Shown one piece after another: positions 24,799 to 34,396 of a stretch of DNA of 64,000 nt. Under the pieces are notes generated by a model, which was not told where the DNA came from, made no database searches, and saw only the letters and a list, made by a program, of their open reading frames with translations. Source of the DNA: Chloroflexota bacterium (GTDB lineage Bacteria > Chloroflexota > Anaerolineae > Anaerolineales > Anaerolineaceae); NCBI GenBank assembly GCA_021372725.1, contig JAJFTV010000088.1:1-64000 (forward strand), written 5' to 3'. How positions within the stretch are numbered: position 1 is the stretch's first letter; the number at the start of each line of letters is the position of its first letter. The position numbers were made by a program, and so were the translations under genes.

Positions 24799-26400
24799 TT
24801 ACTCAGCATACCGCAGGACTTTTCCTGCCCGCGTTCCCAGAACCCGCCCCTGCTCAACCGCCGGAACACCGTTGACCAGAACGTGGGCAATGCCGACCGG
24901 TGGTGTGGTGGGGTTTTCATAGGTAGCCTGATCCAGGATCTGATCAGGGTCGAAAAGGACAAGGTCTGCATCAAAACCTTCTTTTAACAAACCTTTACCT
25001 TCCAGCCGGAAAGTTGCTGCCGGCAGGGATGTCATTTTGCGAACGGCCTCCTCCAGTTTCAAGACGTGCTGTTCACGGCTGTAATGTCCCAAAATACGGG
25101 GAGCCGTTCCACTCATGCGGGGATGGATGCGCGAGCCCAGTGATGGCAAACCATCCGAACCCATCATCACAAAATCGGTCTGCATGATGCGCCGAATATC
25201 ACCATCATCCATGCTGAAGGTCACCATGGTCACCTGGAGCTTTTCTTCAGCAACCAGGTCAAAAACAAGATCGAGGGGATCCACCTGGAGACTGGATGCC
25301 AGGTACTCCAGCGTTTTCCCTTCATAATTTGGGTGATTGGGTGAGCTGGCAATCTGGATACGGTCAAAAGAATTTTCTGCCATCATGCCACTCGAATTGC
25401 CAGCATCCTCCAGCCGGGCGCGCAGTTCTCTTCGGAAAGCCGGTTCCTGTAAATGGATGGAAAGGCTGTCCAGACCTCCGGCAAGAACGTCCGGCGGAAG
25501 GAGTGCGAACAAGCCTGTGCTTCCGGCATTGTATGGATACTGATCGGCGGTGATTTCCAGGCCACGTTCGCGTGCATTTTTAATCAACGCAATAGCTTCC
25601 GAGCTTTTCCCCCAATTACTTTTTCCGGCTGCCTTTAAATGCGAGATTTCCACCCGTACCCCACTGGTTTCGGCAACCTGAATGGCTTCCTGAATCGACT
25701 CAAGCAAAGTCTCGCCTTCATTTCTCATGTGCGTTGTGTAGATGCCGCCGTAGCTGGCGGCGATGGATGCCAGCTCAATCAACTCAGGCGTTTGGGCATA
25801 ACTGCCTGGAGCGTAGACCAGACCAGTCGAAAAACCGAACGCCCCGCTTTCCATAGCCTCGGCCACCAGGCTTTTCATGTGCGCCATTTCATCTTTTGTA
25901 GGAGGGCGCATGTCATGCTGCATGGCTCCAATCCGGACGGTCACATTACCCACCAAAGCGCCAACATTCAGGCCGGGTCTGTTGTCTTCCAGCATATCCA
26001 AAAATTCGCCAAATGAAACACGATCTCCAAAAAGATCCACAGCCGGGCCTCCACCCAGCAGACCATCAAAGCTTTTTAGAACATCCCTGCCATTTTGAAC
26101 CAGTGGCGCCGGTGAAAAGCCGCAGTTGCCGGTGATCACCGTAGTGATGCCCTGGAGGATTTTTTCATCGGCATTGGGTTTACGCAACAGATACAGATCG
26201 TCGTGCGTGTGAACGTCGATGAATCCGGGTGCCGCGACCAGGCCGCTGCCGTCGATTACGTAATCGCTTTGATCGGCAGGGATTCCTGGCATGATCGCTG
26301 TAAATTTTCCATCACGGATGCCGATGTCGGCTTTTTGGGCAGGAGATCCGCTACCATCGAGTATCCGGGCGTTCTTGATCAATATATCAAATGGGGTCAT
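24799..26400 (-). CDS. N-acyl-D-amino-acid deacylase (D-aminoacylase)
   Basis: Amidohydrolase-superfamily enzyme freeing D-amino acids from N-acyl or N-terminal derivatives. 533 residues. GFIDVHTHDDL gives the first metal His pair, GNCGFSPAP the Cys ligand typical of D-aminoacylases, THMRNEGE and EISHLKAAG the further His ligands, and MGSDGLPS the catalytic Asp. HPRMSGTAPRILGHYSRE is a family signature. It begins two bases after the stop of the racemase gene, so the two are coupled. Together with racemase and aminotransferase it suggests use of D-amino-acid derivatives. Confidence 0.9.
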   Translation of the reverse strand: MTPFDILIKNARILDGSGSPAQKADIGIRDGKFTAIMPGIPADQSDYVIDGSGLVAAPGFIDVHTHDDLYLLRKPNADEKILQGITTVITGNCGFSPAPLVQNGRDVLKSFDGLLGGGPAVDLFGDRVSFGEFLDMLEDNRPGLNVGALVGNVTVRIGAMQHDMRPPTKDEMAHMKSLVAEAMESGAFGFSTGLVYAPGSYAQTPELIELASIAASYGGIYTTHMRNEGETLLESIQEAIQVAETSGVRVEISHLKAAGKSNWGKSSEAIALIKNARERGLEITADQYPYNAGSTGLFALLPPDVLAGGLDSLSIHLQEPAFRRELRARLEDAGNSSGMMAENSFDRIQIASSPNHPNYEGKTLEYLASSLQVDPLDLVFDLVAEEKLQVTMVTFSMDDGDIRRIMQTDFVMMGSDGLPSLGSRIHPRMSGTAPRILGHYSREQHVLKLEEAVRKMTSLPAATFRLEGKGLLKEGFDADLVLFDPDQILDQATYENPTTPPVGIAHVLVNGVPAVEQGRVLGTRAGKVLRYAE

Positions 26401-26401
26401 G

Positions 26402-27097
26402 TTATTTTCCTATGGCATAATTGAGGGCAGCCTCAGCGTGCAGCAAGGTGGTGTCGAACAAAGGCAGGTCTGTGTCAGTTGGTTTGATCAGCAGGGGGAT
26501 CTCGGTGCAACCTAGGATCACACCGCGGGCTCCGCGTGTGCTCAATTTATCCATGATCCGCAGATAGCCTTTACGCGATTCGGGAAGGATTTTCCCATTT
26601 ACCAGCTCGTCATAAATGACCTGGTTTATATACAGTTGATCATCCTGGTCGGGAGTGATGACTTGAATTCCCCGCGCTTCAAGAGTATTATGATAAAAAC
26701 GATTCCCCATGGTGAAAGCAGTTCCCAGCAATCCGACATTTTGAATGCCTTTCGCCTGGATGGCATCTGCCACGACATCCGGGAGACTTAATATCGGGAT
26801 ATCAATTTGAGCCCGGATTTCATCCACAACTATGTGCATGGTATTGGTAGCGATGATAATGAAATCAGCGCCGGCATCTTGCAGTTTGCGGGCTGCTTCC
26901 CCCAACCCTCGGGCGACTAAATCCCAGCGGCCGGCCTTTGGCCAGTCGACATAAGGCTGGAAGGTGACGCTGTAAAGGATGATTTCAGGATAACCGTGAT
27001 CGCCAAATCGCTGCGTATAGGTGTGAGTGATGTATTGATAATATTCAATTGTAGATTCCGGGCTCATCCCACCCAGAATGCCAATTTTTTTATACAT
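26402..27097 (-). CDS. aspartate/glutamate racemase family, YgeA-like
   Basis: Cofactor-independent racemase fold of 231 residues. GILGGMSPESTIEYY is the family start. The first catalytic position lies in IATNTMH, with Thr where classic aspartate racemases have Cys, and the second is Cys in LGCTEIPLL. The Thr/Cys pair is that of E. coli YgeA/L-DER, which racemises several amino acids, so the substrate may be broad. It is tightly coupled to the downstream D-aminoacylase and 30 bases after the aminotransferase. Confidence 0.88.
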   Translation of the reverse strand: MYKKIGILGGMSPESTIEYYQYITHTYTQRFGDHGYPEIILYSVTFQPYVDWPKAGRWDLVARGLGEAARKLQDAGADFIIIATNTMHIVVDEIRAQIDIPILSLPDVVADAIQAKGIQNVGLLGTAFTMGNRFYHNTLEARGIQVITPDQDDQLYINQVIYDELVNGKILPESRKGYLRIMDKLSTRGARGVILGCTEIPLLIKPTDTDLPLFDTTLLHAEAALNYAIGK

Positions 27098-27127
27098 GAA
27101 ATAGTCCTTTTTATGACAACCCGATCA

Positions 27128-28216
27128 TTAGTTTTCGAGTACGCTCTTAATGACATCCAGCGCACTTTGCACTAACTTCAGATTTGCCTGGGTGCCCATG
27201 TGACCCAGCCGGAATACCTTTCCAGCCAACAAGCCATAATTTCCACCTGCAACCAACCCTCGCTGTCTGAATTTGATATCCAGCTCGCTCCATGTGATAT
27301 GGTCAGGCACTCTGACCGCCGTGACGGTGGGGGATGGCACAGCAGAAGCGGCCGGGAACAACTCCAACCCGGCTTCCAGCAGCCCTTCACGGCAGGCCTG
27401 GGCAGCTTCAGCATGGCGTTGATAACTGTGTTCCAAACCCTCATTGAGCAGCAGCTCCAACGCCTTGTTCAAGGCTGCCATACCATGCCAATAGGGGGTG
27501 TATGGAAAGTAGAAATCACGTTGGGCATGCAGGAAAGGCAGCAGGGCATCATAACCCTGGTAGCCAACTTCCTGAGTGATTTCCCAGGCCCGGTCGCTGA
27601 CAGCCAGAAATGACATGCCTGCAGGCGCTGAAATTACTTTTTGTGCGCCGCCCAGACATAGATCGATACCCCACTCATCTGTGAGCACCGGCGTTCCACC
27701 CAGACCCGCGACGGTATCGACATACAAGAGGGGCACATTGTATTTTCTTTTGATCTCTCCTAACTTTTCCAGCGGATTCAGTGTTCCGGACGGGGTTTCG
27801 CAATGCACCGCGGTGATCATTTTGGGATGAAACGCGGCAACAGCCTCATCCACTCTATGCCAATCATGAATTGTTTCATCATAACCAAATCCGACGGTTT
27901 GGACTTCGGCTCCCAGACTGGCGGCCATGTCACCGACGCCAAAGCCAAACAGGCCTGTCCCAATGGTTAACACACGATCGCCTGCCTTAAGACAGCTCTT
28001 CAATGCTCCCCATAGTACAATCATACCTTCACCAGTCATGATCACCACTTTGTTGCGGGTGGCGAAAACCTGCTGCAGTTGTGCTTCGGTACGGTTATAT
28101 AAATCCAGAAACTCGGGTTCCATATCCGAGCAACCATAATCATACATATATGCTTTCAGCACCTCTTCCGGTACATGAACCGGTCCAGGCACCATGGGGA
28201 TGGGATAGGACTTCAT
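27128..28216 (-). CDS. class-V aminotransferase (alanine-glyoxylate / serine-pyruvate type)
   Basis: PLP enzyme of 362 residues. MVPGPVHVPEEVL is the family opening, MTGEGMIVLWGAL binds the cofactor phosphate, AVHCETPSGTLNPL and YVDTVAGLGG line the ring, and GGAQKVISAPAG carries the Schiff-base Lys. A C-terminal LGHMGTQANL is typical. Related enzymes act on alanine, serine or 2-aminoethyl compounds with glyoxylate or pyruvate; the exact pair cannot be read. First gene of the aminotransferase-racemase-D-aminoacylase-map run, with a dyad 27 bases upstream. Confidence 0.87.
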   Translation of the reverse strand: MKSYPIPMVPGPVHVPEEVLKAYMYDYGCSDMEPEFLDLYNRTEAQLQQVFATRNKVVIMTGEGMIVLWGALKSCLKAGDRVLTIGTGLFGFGVGDMAASLGAEVQTVGFGYDETIHDWHRVDEAVAAFHPKMITAVHCETPSGTLNPLEKLGEIKRKYNVPLLYVDTVAGLGGTPVLTDEWGIDLCLGGAQKVISAPAGMSFLAVSDRAWEITQEVGYQGYDALLPFLHAQRDFYFPYTPYWHGMAALNKALELLLNEGLEHSYQRHAEAAQACREGLLEAGLELFPAASAVPSPTVTAVRVPDHITWSELDIKFRQRGLVAGGNYGLLAGKVFRLGHMGTQANLKLVQSALDVIKSVLEN

Positions 28217-28243
28217 AAGAATTGGGCTCCAGTTTGGTTTACA

Positions 28244-28260
28244 GGTGAAAATGTTTCACC
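28244..28260. promoter_or_regulatory. 17-bp dyad, possible operator of the aminotransferase operon
   Basis: GGTGAAA-ATG-TTTCACC is a perfect inverted repeat with a three-base centre, 27 bases before the start codon. The placement suits a repressor site. No cognate regulator gene is adjacent. Confidence 0.45.
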
Positions 28261-28295
28261 CATGCAACAATTATATGCCAACTTTACGCCAATCT

Positions 28296-28386
28296 GGGAC
28301 TGACTTGAAAGTCTACATGGACAGAAAAATCAGTAACTCTCTTACATCATTACCAGGGTGGAGAAAATCCCAGCCGAAATTGTCAT
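28296..28386. repeat. degenerate partial copy of the 23.6-kb element
   Basis: Shares GGGACTGAYTTGAAAGTCT and GAGAAAATCCCAGCCGAAAT-like blocks, in the same order and spacing, with 23626-23715. Only the left part is present, and the 26-bp right end is missing. Confidence 0.6.
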
Positions 28387-28484
28387 GGTGAGTTACCCCT
28401 CTGCGCGGGAACGTTCTTCTATATTCTTTAATGGCGTCAGAGAAATTGAAAATTTCTGCTAGTATTTGACAATATGCCAGCAGG

Positions 28485-30035
28485 TTATTCGGTCACAAAA
28501 TCCTGGATCGTATCATACAGCGAGTGAAGTTTTTTATACATTTTCAGATATACGCTTTGATAAAGCTGATTGTATTTCTCGTGATAGACAGGATTGGGCT
28601 CAAAGGTTTCGCCGGTGCGTGTCATCTGTTGAATGGCAGTCGTAAAATCGGGGTGGATACCTATCCCGACTGCTGCATCGATGGCAGCTCCCAGGCCCGA
28701 GGTTTCAAAAGTGTGCGGTCGGCAGGTGGGAAGGCCAAAAATATCCGCCGTGATCTGCATGGCGGAGCGGCTTTGGCTGCCTCCACCCGAGACGCGCAGT
28801 TCCTGAATAGGTATACCGCTGCGTTTGACGCTGCGATCGGCGCCTTCTCTTAATCCATAAACAAGCCCTTCCAGAATGGCACGGTAGAAATGGGCTCGCG
28901 TGTGTACATCACTAAAACCGATTACTGCTCCGCGGGCTTCCGGCCCCGGGAAACGAAGCCCGGGAGACCAGTATGGTTGAAGAACCAGACCCTCGGAACC
29001 CGGTGGTACGGTATCGACCAGGTCATCAAAGAGATCTTCTGGAACCAGGCCGAGTTCTGCAGCAGCTATTTCCTCCTTCAGGCCGAACTCCCGTTTAAAC
29101 CAGGTGACCATCCAGAAGCCGCGGTAGATCTGGACTTCGAGCGTATATTGGTCAGGAATTGCAGACGGATAAGGCGGGATGAGCGGCACCACTTCCATAT
29201 AGCGTTTGTGAGTGGTATTGATGGTCGCCGTGGTGCCATAGCTCAGGCTGGCAATATGTGGATCCAGACAGCCGGAACCGATCACTTCACAGGCTTTATC
29301 GGCGGCAGCGGCAATCAACGGCAGGCCGGCGGGAATGCCTGTCGCTTCGGATGCCTGGCGGGAGATCTCACCCAGCATCGATGACGGCTTAACCAGTTCA
29401 GGCAGCTTCTCTTTTGGGAGGGGGATGACCTGCCATTTCCAGTCGTGCTTTTTTGACCAGGTCAGCGATTTGTAATCAAAGGGCATGTATCCCACCTGGC
29501 AGGCGACGGAATCAACGAACTTGCCGGTCAGGTGATAGGTGAGGTAACCGGAAAGCATCAGATATTTATACTGGTTTTCCCATATTTCCGGCTGGTAGGT
29601 TCTTATCCAGGAAGCTTCTGCTTCAGCCTGCAAATACGCAGCAGTATTCGTTGCACCCGCCAGGCGGAAAAGCAGCCCCCATAGCCCGCCGATAGGTTTG
29701 AGCCCTTTGGTGCGGCGCTGATCGAGCCAGGAGATGGCCGGGCGAAGTGCGTTGCCGTTTTGATCCACAGAAATGACTGTGGACCGCTGGGTGGTTAATG
29801 CCACGGCAGCAATACTGTTTTTTTCAACGCCGGGCATCTGCCATAATAACTGGCAAGCCTGACAGAGCGCATTCCAAAAAACAAGCGGGTCCTGTTCTGC
29901 AAGACCCGGAGCTGTGGAGTAGTAAGGTTCAATTATTACCTGGCTTTTGGCAATCAGGGAACCCAAGGGATCAAAAAGTAAGGCGCGTACGCTTTGAGTG
30001 CCATTATCAATAGCGAGCAGGTTTTCGGGCGGCAT
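28485..30035 (-). CDS. FGGY-family carbohydrate kinase
   Basis: ATP-dependent sugar or polyol kinase with the actin-like fold. [17 protein letters not shown] is the first phosphate loop, [11 protein letters not shown] follows, and the second domain has [27 protein letters not shown] and [20 protein letters not shown], a clear FGGY signature. The start at 30035 has GGAG about six bases upstream and gives 516 residues. Xylulose, glycerol or a related polyol are candidates; specificity cannot be read. Monocistronic, with direct repeats in its upstream region. Confidence 0.87.
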   Translation of the reverse strand: MPPENLLAIDNGTQSVRALLFDPLGSLIAKSQVIIEPYYSTAPGLAEQDPLVFWNALCQACQLLWQMPGVEKNSIAAVALTTQRSTVISVDQNGNALRPAISWLDQRRTKGLKPIGGLWGLLFRLAGATNTAAYLQAEAEASWIRTYQPEIWENQYKYLMLSGYLTYHLTGKFVDSVACQVGYMPFDYKSLTWSKKHDWKWQVIPLPKEKLPELVKPSSMLGEISRQASEATGIPAGLPLIAAAADKACEVIGSGCLDPHIASLSYGTTATINTTHKRYMEVVPLIPPYPSAIPDQYTLEVQIYRGFWMVTWFKREFGLKEEIAAAELGLVPEDLFDDLVDTVPPGSEGLVLQPYWSPGLRFPGPEARGAVIGFSDVHTRAHFYRAILEGLVYGLREGADRSVKRSGIPIQELRVSGGGSQSRSAMQITADIFGLPTCRPHTFETSGLGAAIDAAVGIGIHPDFTTAIQQMTRTGETFEPNPVYHEKYNQLYQSVYLKMYKKLHSLYDTIQDFVTE

Positions 30036-30082
30036 GAACAACTCCAAACAATTGGAATTCGACAAGGTGAGGGTTATTTTCA

Positions 30083-30165
30083 ACTAGTGTACCATATCCT
30101 TGTTGTCACTAGTGTGAAATATCACCAATGTTGATTATGTGTTTAGTTAACTAGCGATGATAAAT
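30083..30165. promoter_or_regulatory. ACTAGTGT direct repeats upstream of the FGGY kinase
   Basis: ACTAGTGTACCATAT (30083-30097) and ACTAGTGTGAAATAT (30108-30122) agree at 12 of 15 positions and start 25 bases apart. A weaker ACTAGCGATGATAAAT is at 30150-30165. The ACTAGT core is itself palindromic. They lie 48-130 bases before the kinase start and may be regulator sites. Confidence 0.35.
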
Positions 30166-30272
30166 TGATAAAAAACCAGGATAGAAGACTATAAACTTTT
30201 CCAAACTCTATTTGGACAGGATCAAATGCAGTTTGCGGGTGTTGAATTATTTCAAATAACCTTGAAAAGGTA

Positions 30273-30310
30273 CGCCCAGAGAGGGGCGGGGATGAAGGGG
30301 GGTGGGCGTA
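30273..30310. repeat. G-rich intergenic repeat, copy 3
   Basis: Carries GAGGGGCGGGGATGAAGGGG, matching copies 1 and 4 closely. It sits in the 400-base divergent gap between the kinase and ftsK, so it is not confined to gene ends. Confidence 0.6.
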
Positions 30311-30391
30311 GTGGGCGTGAAACGGGCAAAGACCTCGTTTTTGCCATAATAGGCACTCAATTTGCATCCCTAAAGTAAGCTGTCCGATTCA

Positions 30392-30400
30392 TGCTATAAT
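30392..30400 (+). promoter_or_regulatory. extended -10 promoter of ftsK
   Basis: TGCTATAAT is a TGn-extended -10 about 38-47 bases before the start codon. No good -35 is present, as is usual for extended -10 promoters. Confidence 0.55.
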
Positions 30401-30437
30401 TCGGACAAACATTCTATTCATCAATCTTTCAAGGGAT

Positions 30438-32834
30438 GTGACACAAGTGCCCAAGCCAACTACCCGCCGGACAAAAAGCAGATCCGTCAGCAGCAATTCA
30501 TCTCGCAGATCACAAACCCGTCAAAAACCTGCCAGCCGCCAAAAGACATATCAGCCTGCAAAAGGAAGCAGACGCACAAAATCAATACCTCGCCAGGATA
30601 ACCTGACGCGGGAACAAAGGCTCGATATCACCGGCGCATTGCTTGCCATAGCAGGATTTATCAGCTTTCTCACACTCTTCAGCAAGGAAGCAACACTGGC
30701 CGTCTGGTGGTCAGGGATATTGTTCAAGATTTTTGGATGGGGCGCATATTATTTCAGTCTGGCATTCATTTTTCTGGGTTTATGGCTGCTTCTCAGCCGG
30801 AGTGAAAAAGTTCCTGCCCTGACGGTTGAGAGACTGACAGGGATATTTCTGCTTCTCTTGAATCTTCTTTCGTGGATCAGCCTCGTTGTTGTAAAGATTC
30901 CATCACAATCAGTGTTGAATTCCGGGGGTGTACTGGGTGTCTTCATCCGCCAGCTTTTGGTCAACAGTTTGGGCATGGCAGCTACGATTGTCGTGCTGAT
31001 TGCCTGGCTGCTGATCGGCATCACCTTTACGTTTGATCTCTCGCCTGTCGATCTTTATAACGGTACGATGCCATTCCTGAAGAAAGTCCGCCTCAAAGTG
31101 AAGGAAATCATTCAAAATTGGAAGCAGGAAGCCCAAGAGGATGAAGCAGAATATAAAATGATCCCGCCGGATTCCCCGGTTAAGCTGCCGGAAAGTTTCC
31201 AGCCGATCCAGGGCCTTTCACAAACAAAAACCTCTCCTGCTGATGCCAAATCCAGGACTGTCGAAAGATTATCACCAGAAAAAACGAAAGAAGTAAAACC
31301 TTTAGAGGCCCAGCAAATAGGGGTTCCCACTGTCGTTCACAGCCGTCCGGCTGCAATATGGAAACTCCCTAATATCAAGGATATTCTTGATCCTGCCACC
31401 CCAGCAGCACTGCAAGAAAGTGCAGATATGGAGATTGCCCGATTGCTTGAAGACACCCTGACCTCTTTCGGTGCACCGGGACATGTGGTGGATATCAAGC
31501 ATGGACCGACCGTCACCCAGTACGGTATCGAGCCTGATTTTCTGGAAACCCGTCAGGGGCGAACCAGGGTGCGCGTTTCCAAAATCTCATCCCTCGCCGA
31601 TGATCTGGCGCTGGCGTTGGCGGCTCCCAGCATCCGCATCCAGGCACCTGTACCGGGGAAAAGCTATGTCGGCATCGAGGTTCCCAACCGGGAAACCAGT
31701 CGGGTAACCTTGATGGAAGTAATCGAGAGTACACAATTCAAACGAATCCAGTCCAGGCTGCGCTTCGCGCTGGGCAAGGATGTATCCGGAAAACCGTACA
31801 CCGTCGATCTGGTTCGCATGCCGCATTTGCTGATCGCCGGTACAACCGGTTCCGGTAAATCCGTTTGTGTCAACAGTATCCTGTCCAGTTTGCTGCTGTA
31901 TAACAGCCCAGCCGAATTACGCCTGGTTCTGATAGATCCAAAACGGGTGGAACTGACCGGCTATAACGGCATTCCACATTTGCTGGATAAAGTGGTCACC
32001 GAAGCAGAAATGGTCATCAATGCCTTGCAATGGATGACGCAGCAAATGGACAGTCGCTATCACAAATTCAGCAAGGCTGGCGTACGAAATATCGAAGAGT
32101 TCAATGTTCGCTTCCCCGATCAGAGTCTACCTTACCTGGTGGTCGTCATCGATGAGCTGGCCGACTTGATGATGCTGGCTCCGGACGAGACCGAGCGTGC
32201 CATCACGCGCCTGGCGCAACTTGCAAGAGCCACCGGCATTCACCTGATACTGGCTACACAGCGCCCTTCCACCGATGTGGTGACTGGTTTGATTAAAGCC
32301 AACTTTCCGGCCCGCATTGCCTTTGCAGTGGCTTCAGGTGTGGACAGCCGCGTCATCCTTGACCAGCCCGGAGCCGAACGGCTGCTCGGGCGCGGCGACA
32401 TGCTTTTCCAGGCTCCTGACGCGGCAGCGCCGGTTCGTCTGCAAGGCGTATACGTTTCCGATGGCGAAACCCGTCGTTTGGTGGATTACTGGCGGACAGC
32501 CGCCGCCGGACAGCCCGCGGCAGCATCCGGTGAACCGGAACCAATCACCGATGACCTTCCACATGGTGTACCCCTTCAACAAACTTCGCTGTGGGAAGAA
32601 CCAACAGAAGAGGGTGATCCGGTTTATGATGAAGCGGTTGACCTGGTACGACGGGAAGGGCGTGCCTCCGTGACCATGCTCCAGCGCCGGATGAGAATTG
32701 GATACACGCGGGCTGCCCGCTTGATCGACAGAATGGAAGAAAAAGGCATCATTAGCGGCAGACTGCCCAACACACAAACCCGTGAGGTTCTTGATTACGG
32801 CCCGACCGCTCCGCCGGAAGACGATGGAATCTAG
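30438..32834 (+). CDS. ftsK: DNA translocase FtsK/SpoIIIE
   Basis: Septal DNA pump that moves chromosome ends to daughter cells. 798 residues: a basic Ser/Thr/Arg-rich N-terminus (about 1-55), four membrane spans (about 60-205), a variable linker, then the alpha/beta motor with IAGTTGSGKSVCVNS (Walker A) and VVIDELADLMM (Walker B), ATQRPSTDVVTGLIK, and a C-terminal gamma winged helix (VDLVRREGRASVTMLQRRM) that reads KOPS-like DNA. The start is GTG at 30438 or 30447; AAGGG at 30431 is close to the first and 11 bases from the second. Monocistronic. Confidence 0.95.
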   Translation: MTQVPKPTTRRTKSRSVSSNSSRRSQTRQKPASRQKTYQPAKGSRRTKSIPRQDNLTREQRLDITGALLAIAGFISFLTLFSKEATLAVWWSGILFKIFGWGAYYFSLAFIFLGLWLLLSRSEKVPALTVERLTGIFLLLLNLLSWISLVVVKIPSQSVLNSGGVLGVFIRQLLVNSLGMAATIVVLIAWLLIGITFTFDLSPVDLYNGTMPFLKKVRLKVKEIIQNWKQEAQEDEAEYKMIPPDSPVKLPESFQPIQGLSQTKTSPADAKSRTVERLSPEKTKEVKPLEAQQIGVPTVVHSRPAAIWKLPNIKDILDPATPAALQESADMEIARLLEDTLTSFGAPGHVVDIKHGPTVTQYGIEPDFLETRQGRTRVRVSKISSLADDLALALAAPSIRIQAPVPGKSYVGIEVPNRETSRVTLMEVIESTQFKRIQSRLRFALGKDVSGKPYTVDLVRMPHLLIAGTTGSGKSVCVNSILSSLLLYNSPAELRLVLIDPKRVELTGYNGIPHLLDKVVTEAEMVINALQWMTQQMDSRYHKFSKAGVRNIEEFNVRFPDQSLPYLVVVIDELADLMMLAPDETERAITRLAQLARATGIHLILATQRPSTDVVTGLIKANFPARIAFAVASGVDSRVILDQPGAERLLGRGDMLFQAPDAAAPVRLQGVYVSDGETRRLVDYWRTAAAGQPAAASGEPEPITDDLPHGVPLQQTSLWEEPTEEGDPVYDEAVDLVRREGRASVTMLQRRMRIGYTRAARLIDRMEEKGIISGRLPNTQTREVLDYGPTAPPEDDGI

Positions 32835-32857
32835 CGGTTTTGTCAAACACAAAACCG
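32835..32857 (+). terminator. terminator directly after ftsK
   Basis: CGGTTTTGT (32835-32843) pairs with ACAAAACCG (32849-32857), with a five-base loop followed by TTATTTGG. It overlaps the stop codon region. Confidence 0.65.
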
Positions 32858-32918
32858 TTATTTGGTCTTGCCTTCCCGCCCCTTTTTCCTTGCCCCTCGC
32901 TGGGATGGGGATTTTTCC

Positions 32919-32965
32919 TTTTTTGTGAATGATTGAACCACACTGTGGCTCTCATTCACAAAAAA
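32919..32965. terminator. bidirectional terminator between ftsK and the helicase loader
   Basis: TTTTTTGTGAATGA (32919-32932) and its exact complement (32952-32965) flank a smaller CCACA/TGTGG stem. The arms supply T-runs on both strands, ideal for two converging transcripts. Confidence 0.75.
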
Positions 32966-33037
32966 TATTTTCTCCCTTCCGGGCTTGGAAGGGGGACGGC
33001 TGGGATGGCAAAGCGATGAATGGATGGATCGCCTGTA

Positions 33038-34396
33038 TCAAGACAGGCGCGTTTTGCCTGTTTTTCGCCCTTTGGTTTGTGTTTCCGGGCTGCGATAAGA
33101 TGGCGCCAGGATGGCGTAAGTTTTACACAGGCGAGTGTCGGTCATCCGGCTGCGGATACGGGCATCCATTTCCTGCAAACTGGAGGATGTGGTGATAACG
33201 GTGGGCAGCTTGGCTGCATAACGGTAGTTGATAATCTGATAGAGCTTTTCGCGTGCCCAGGGTGTGGCGCTCTCGGTCCCCAGGTCATCCAGGATCAACA
33301 AGCCTGTCGAAAGAACTTGGTTAAAGAGAAAATCATAGGAGGTTGGGCTGTTGGGACCAAATGTAGCTCGCAGGTGATCCAGCAGTTCGGGCACCACCAC
33401 AAACATGGGGCTTTCACCCAGGCTCATGCGGTAATTGCCGATGGCCGCGGCAAGGTGTGTTTTTCCACAGCCGTACGTTCCCGTCAAGATTAACCAACCG
33501 GAGGGGTTCTCGGAAAACTGGTGGGCAGCCTGAAATGCTTTTTCCAGGCTCACTTTTTCATCTTCGGGCAGTTTTTCTGTTTCACGCATTCTGAAATTGC
33601 CGAAGGTGCAGTCACTATGTAAATGGAGCGTGGAAAGCTGGGATTGGTTATCGTGCATGGGGTTTCTGTAATCAGGCGCGCTGATGGTTACCTTCAACAC
33701 CAGTTCACTATCTTGCAGGCGGGAGCTGATCCGCTCTTCGATGCGCTGCATATCCAGGTTGGTGGTGATCACCGTTGGGAGCCTGTTCAAATAGCGATGA
33801 TTGATGATCTGAAATATCTTTTCGCGCACCCAGGGGGTGGCATTCTCTGTACCCAGGTCATCCAGAACCAGCAAGGGAATGTTTCTGATTTCATCAAACC
33901 GTTCTTCAAAAGACAGGTCACCACCGTTGAAAGAATTGCGCAGCCAATCCAGCAGATCCGGGACGGTGAGGAACATGGACTCAATTCCACTTTGCACAGC
34001 CTGGTGCGTGATGGCTGCCGCCAGATGAGTTTTGCCCGTACCAAAACTGCCTGTCAGCAGCAGCCAGCCGTTGAATTCCCTGGCAAACTGGAGCGCCTGA
34101 GAATAGGCATTTTGCAGTGAACGTACCTGCTCGCTTCCCAGTCCCACCCGCCCCTGGGCCTTGAATGTCTCGAATGTCATGTGCTGGAAGGCTTCGAGGT
34201 TGCTCATGCGGTACAGGCGGTCAAATTTGGCTTGCACTGCCTCTTTCATGCGGCACTGGCAGATGACCACTTTGCCAAAATTGGGGTCGGTAATGGGCAG
34301 TTCCTGGCGTACAAATCCCACGCCGTGGCAAATCGGGCAATTCGGATCCCCCGGCATTTCAGTGGACAGTGGTTGATCAATGCTCGATGATGTCAC
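33038..34396 (-). CDS. DnaI/DnaC-like helicase loader with two AAA+ domains
   Basis: Predicted loader of DnaB onto DNA. It starts at GTG 34396, with AAGGAG six bases upstream and a 20-base overlap with the DnaD-like gene. 452 residues: an N-terminal zinc-finger-like segment (Cys20, Cys23, Cys46, Cys48), a first AAA+ domain with GSFGTGKTH (Lys122), LLVLDDLGTE and TVITTN, and a second with GTYGCGKTH (Lys312), LLILDDLGTE and TVITTS. Each ends with a SRL/SRM arginine-finger region. Ordinary DnaI/DnaC has one AAA+ domain, so this is an internal duplication with both ATP sites apparently intact. IstB-type transposition helper is less likely given the dnaB operon. Confidence 0.88.
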   Translation of the reverse strand: MTSSSIDQPLSTEMPGDPNCPICHGVGFVRQELPITDPNFGKVVICQCRMKEAVQAKFDRLYRMSNLEAFQHMTFETFKAQGRVGLGSEQVRSLQNAYSQALQFAREFNGWLLLTGSFGTGKTHLAAAITHQAVQSGIESMFLTVPDLLDWLRNSFNGGDLSFEERFDEIRNIPLLVLDDLGTENATPWVREKIFQIINHRYLNRLPTVITTNLDMQRIEERISSRLQDSELVLKVTISAPDYRNPMHDNQSQLSTLHLHSDCTFGNFRMRETEKLPEDEKVSLEKAFQAAHQFSENPSGWLILTGTYGCGKTHLAAAIGNYRMSLGESPMFVVVPELLDHLRATFGPNSPTSYDFLFNQVLSTGLLILDDLGTESATPWAREKLYQIINYRYAAKLPTVITTSSSLQEMDARIRSRMTDTRLCKTYAILAPSYRSPETQTKGRKTGKTRLS

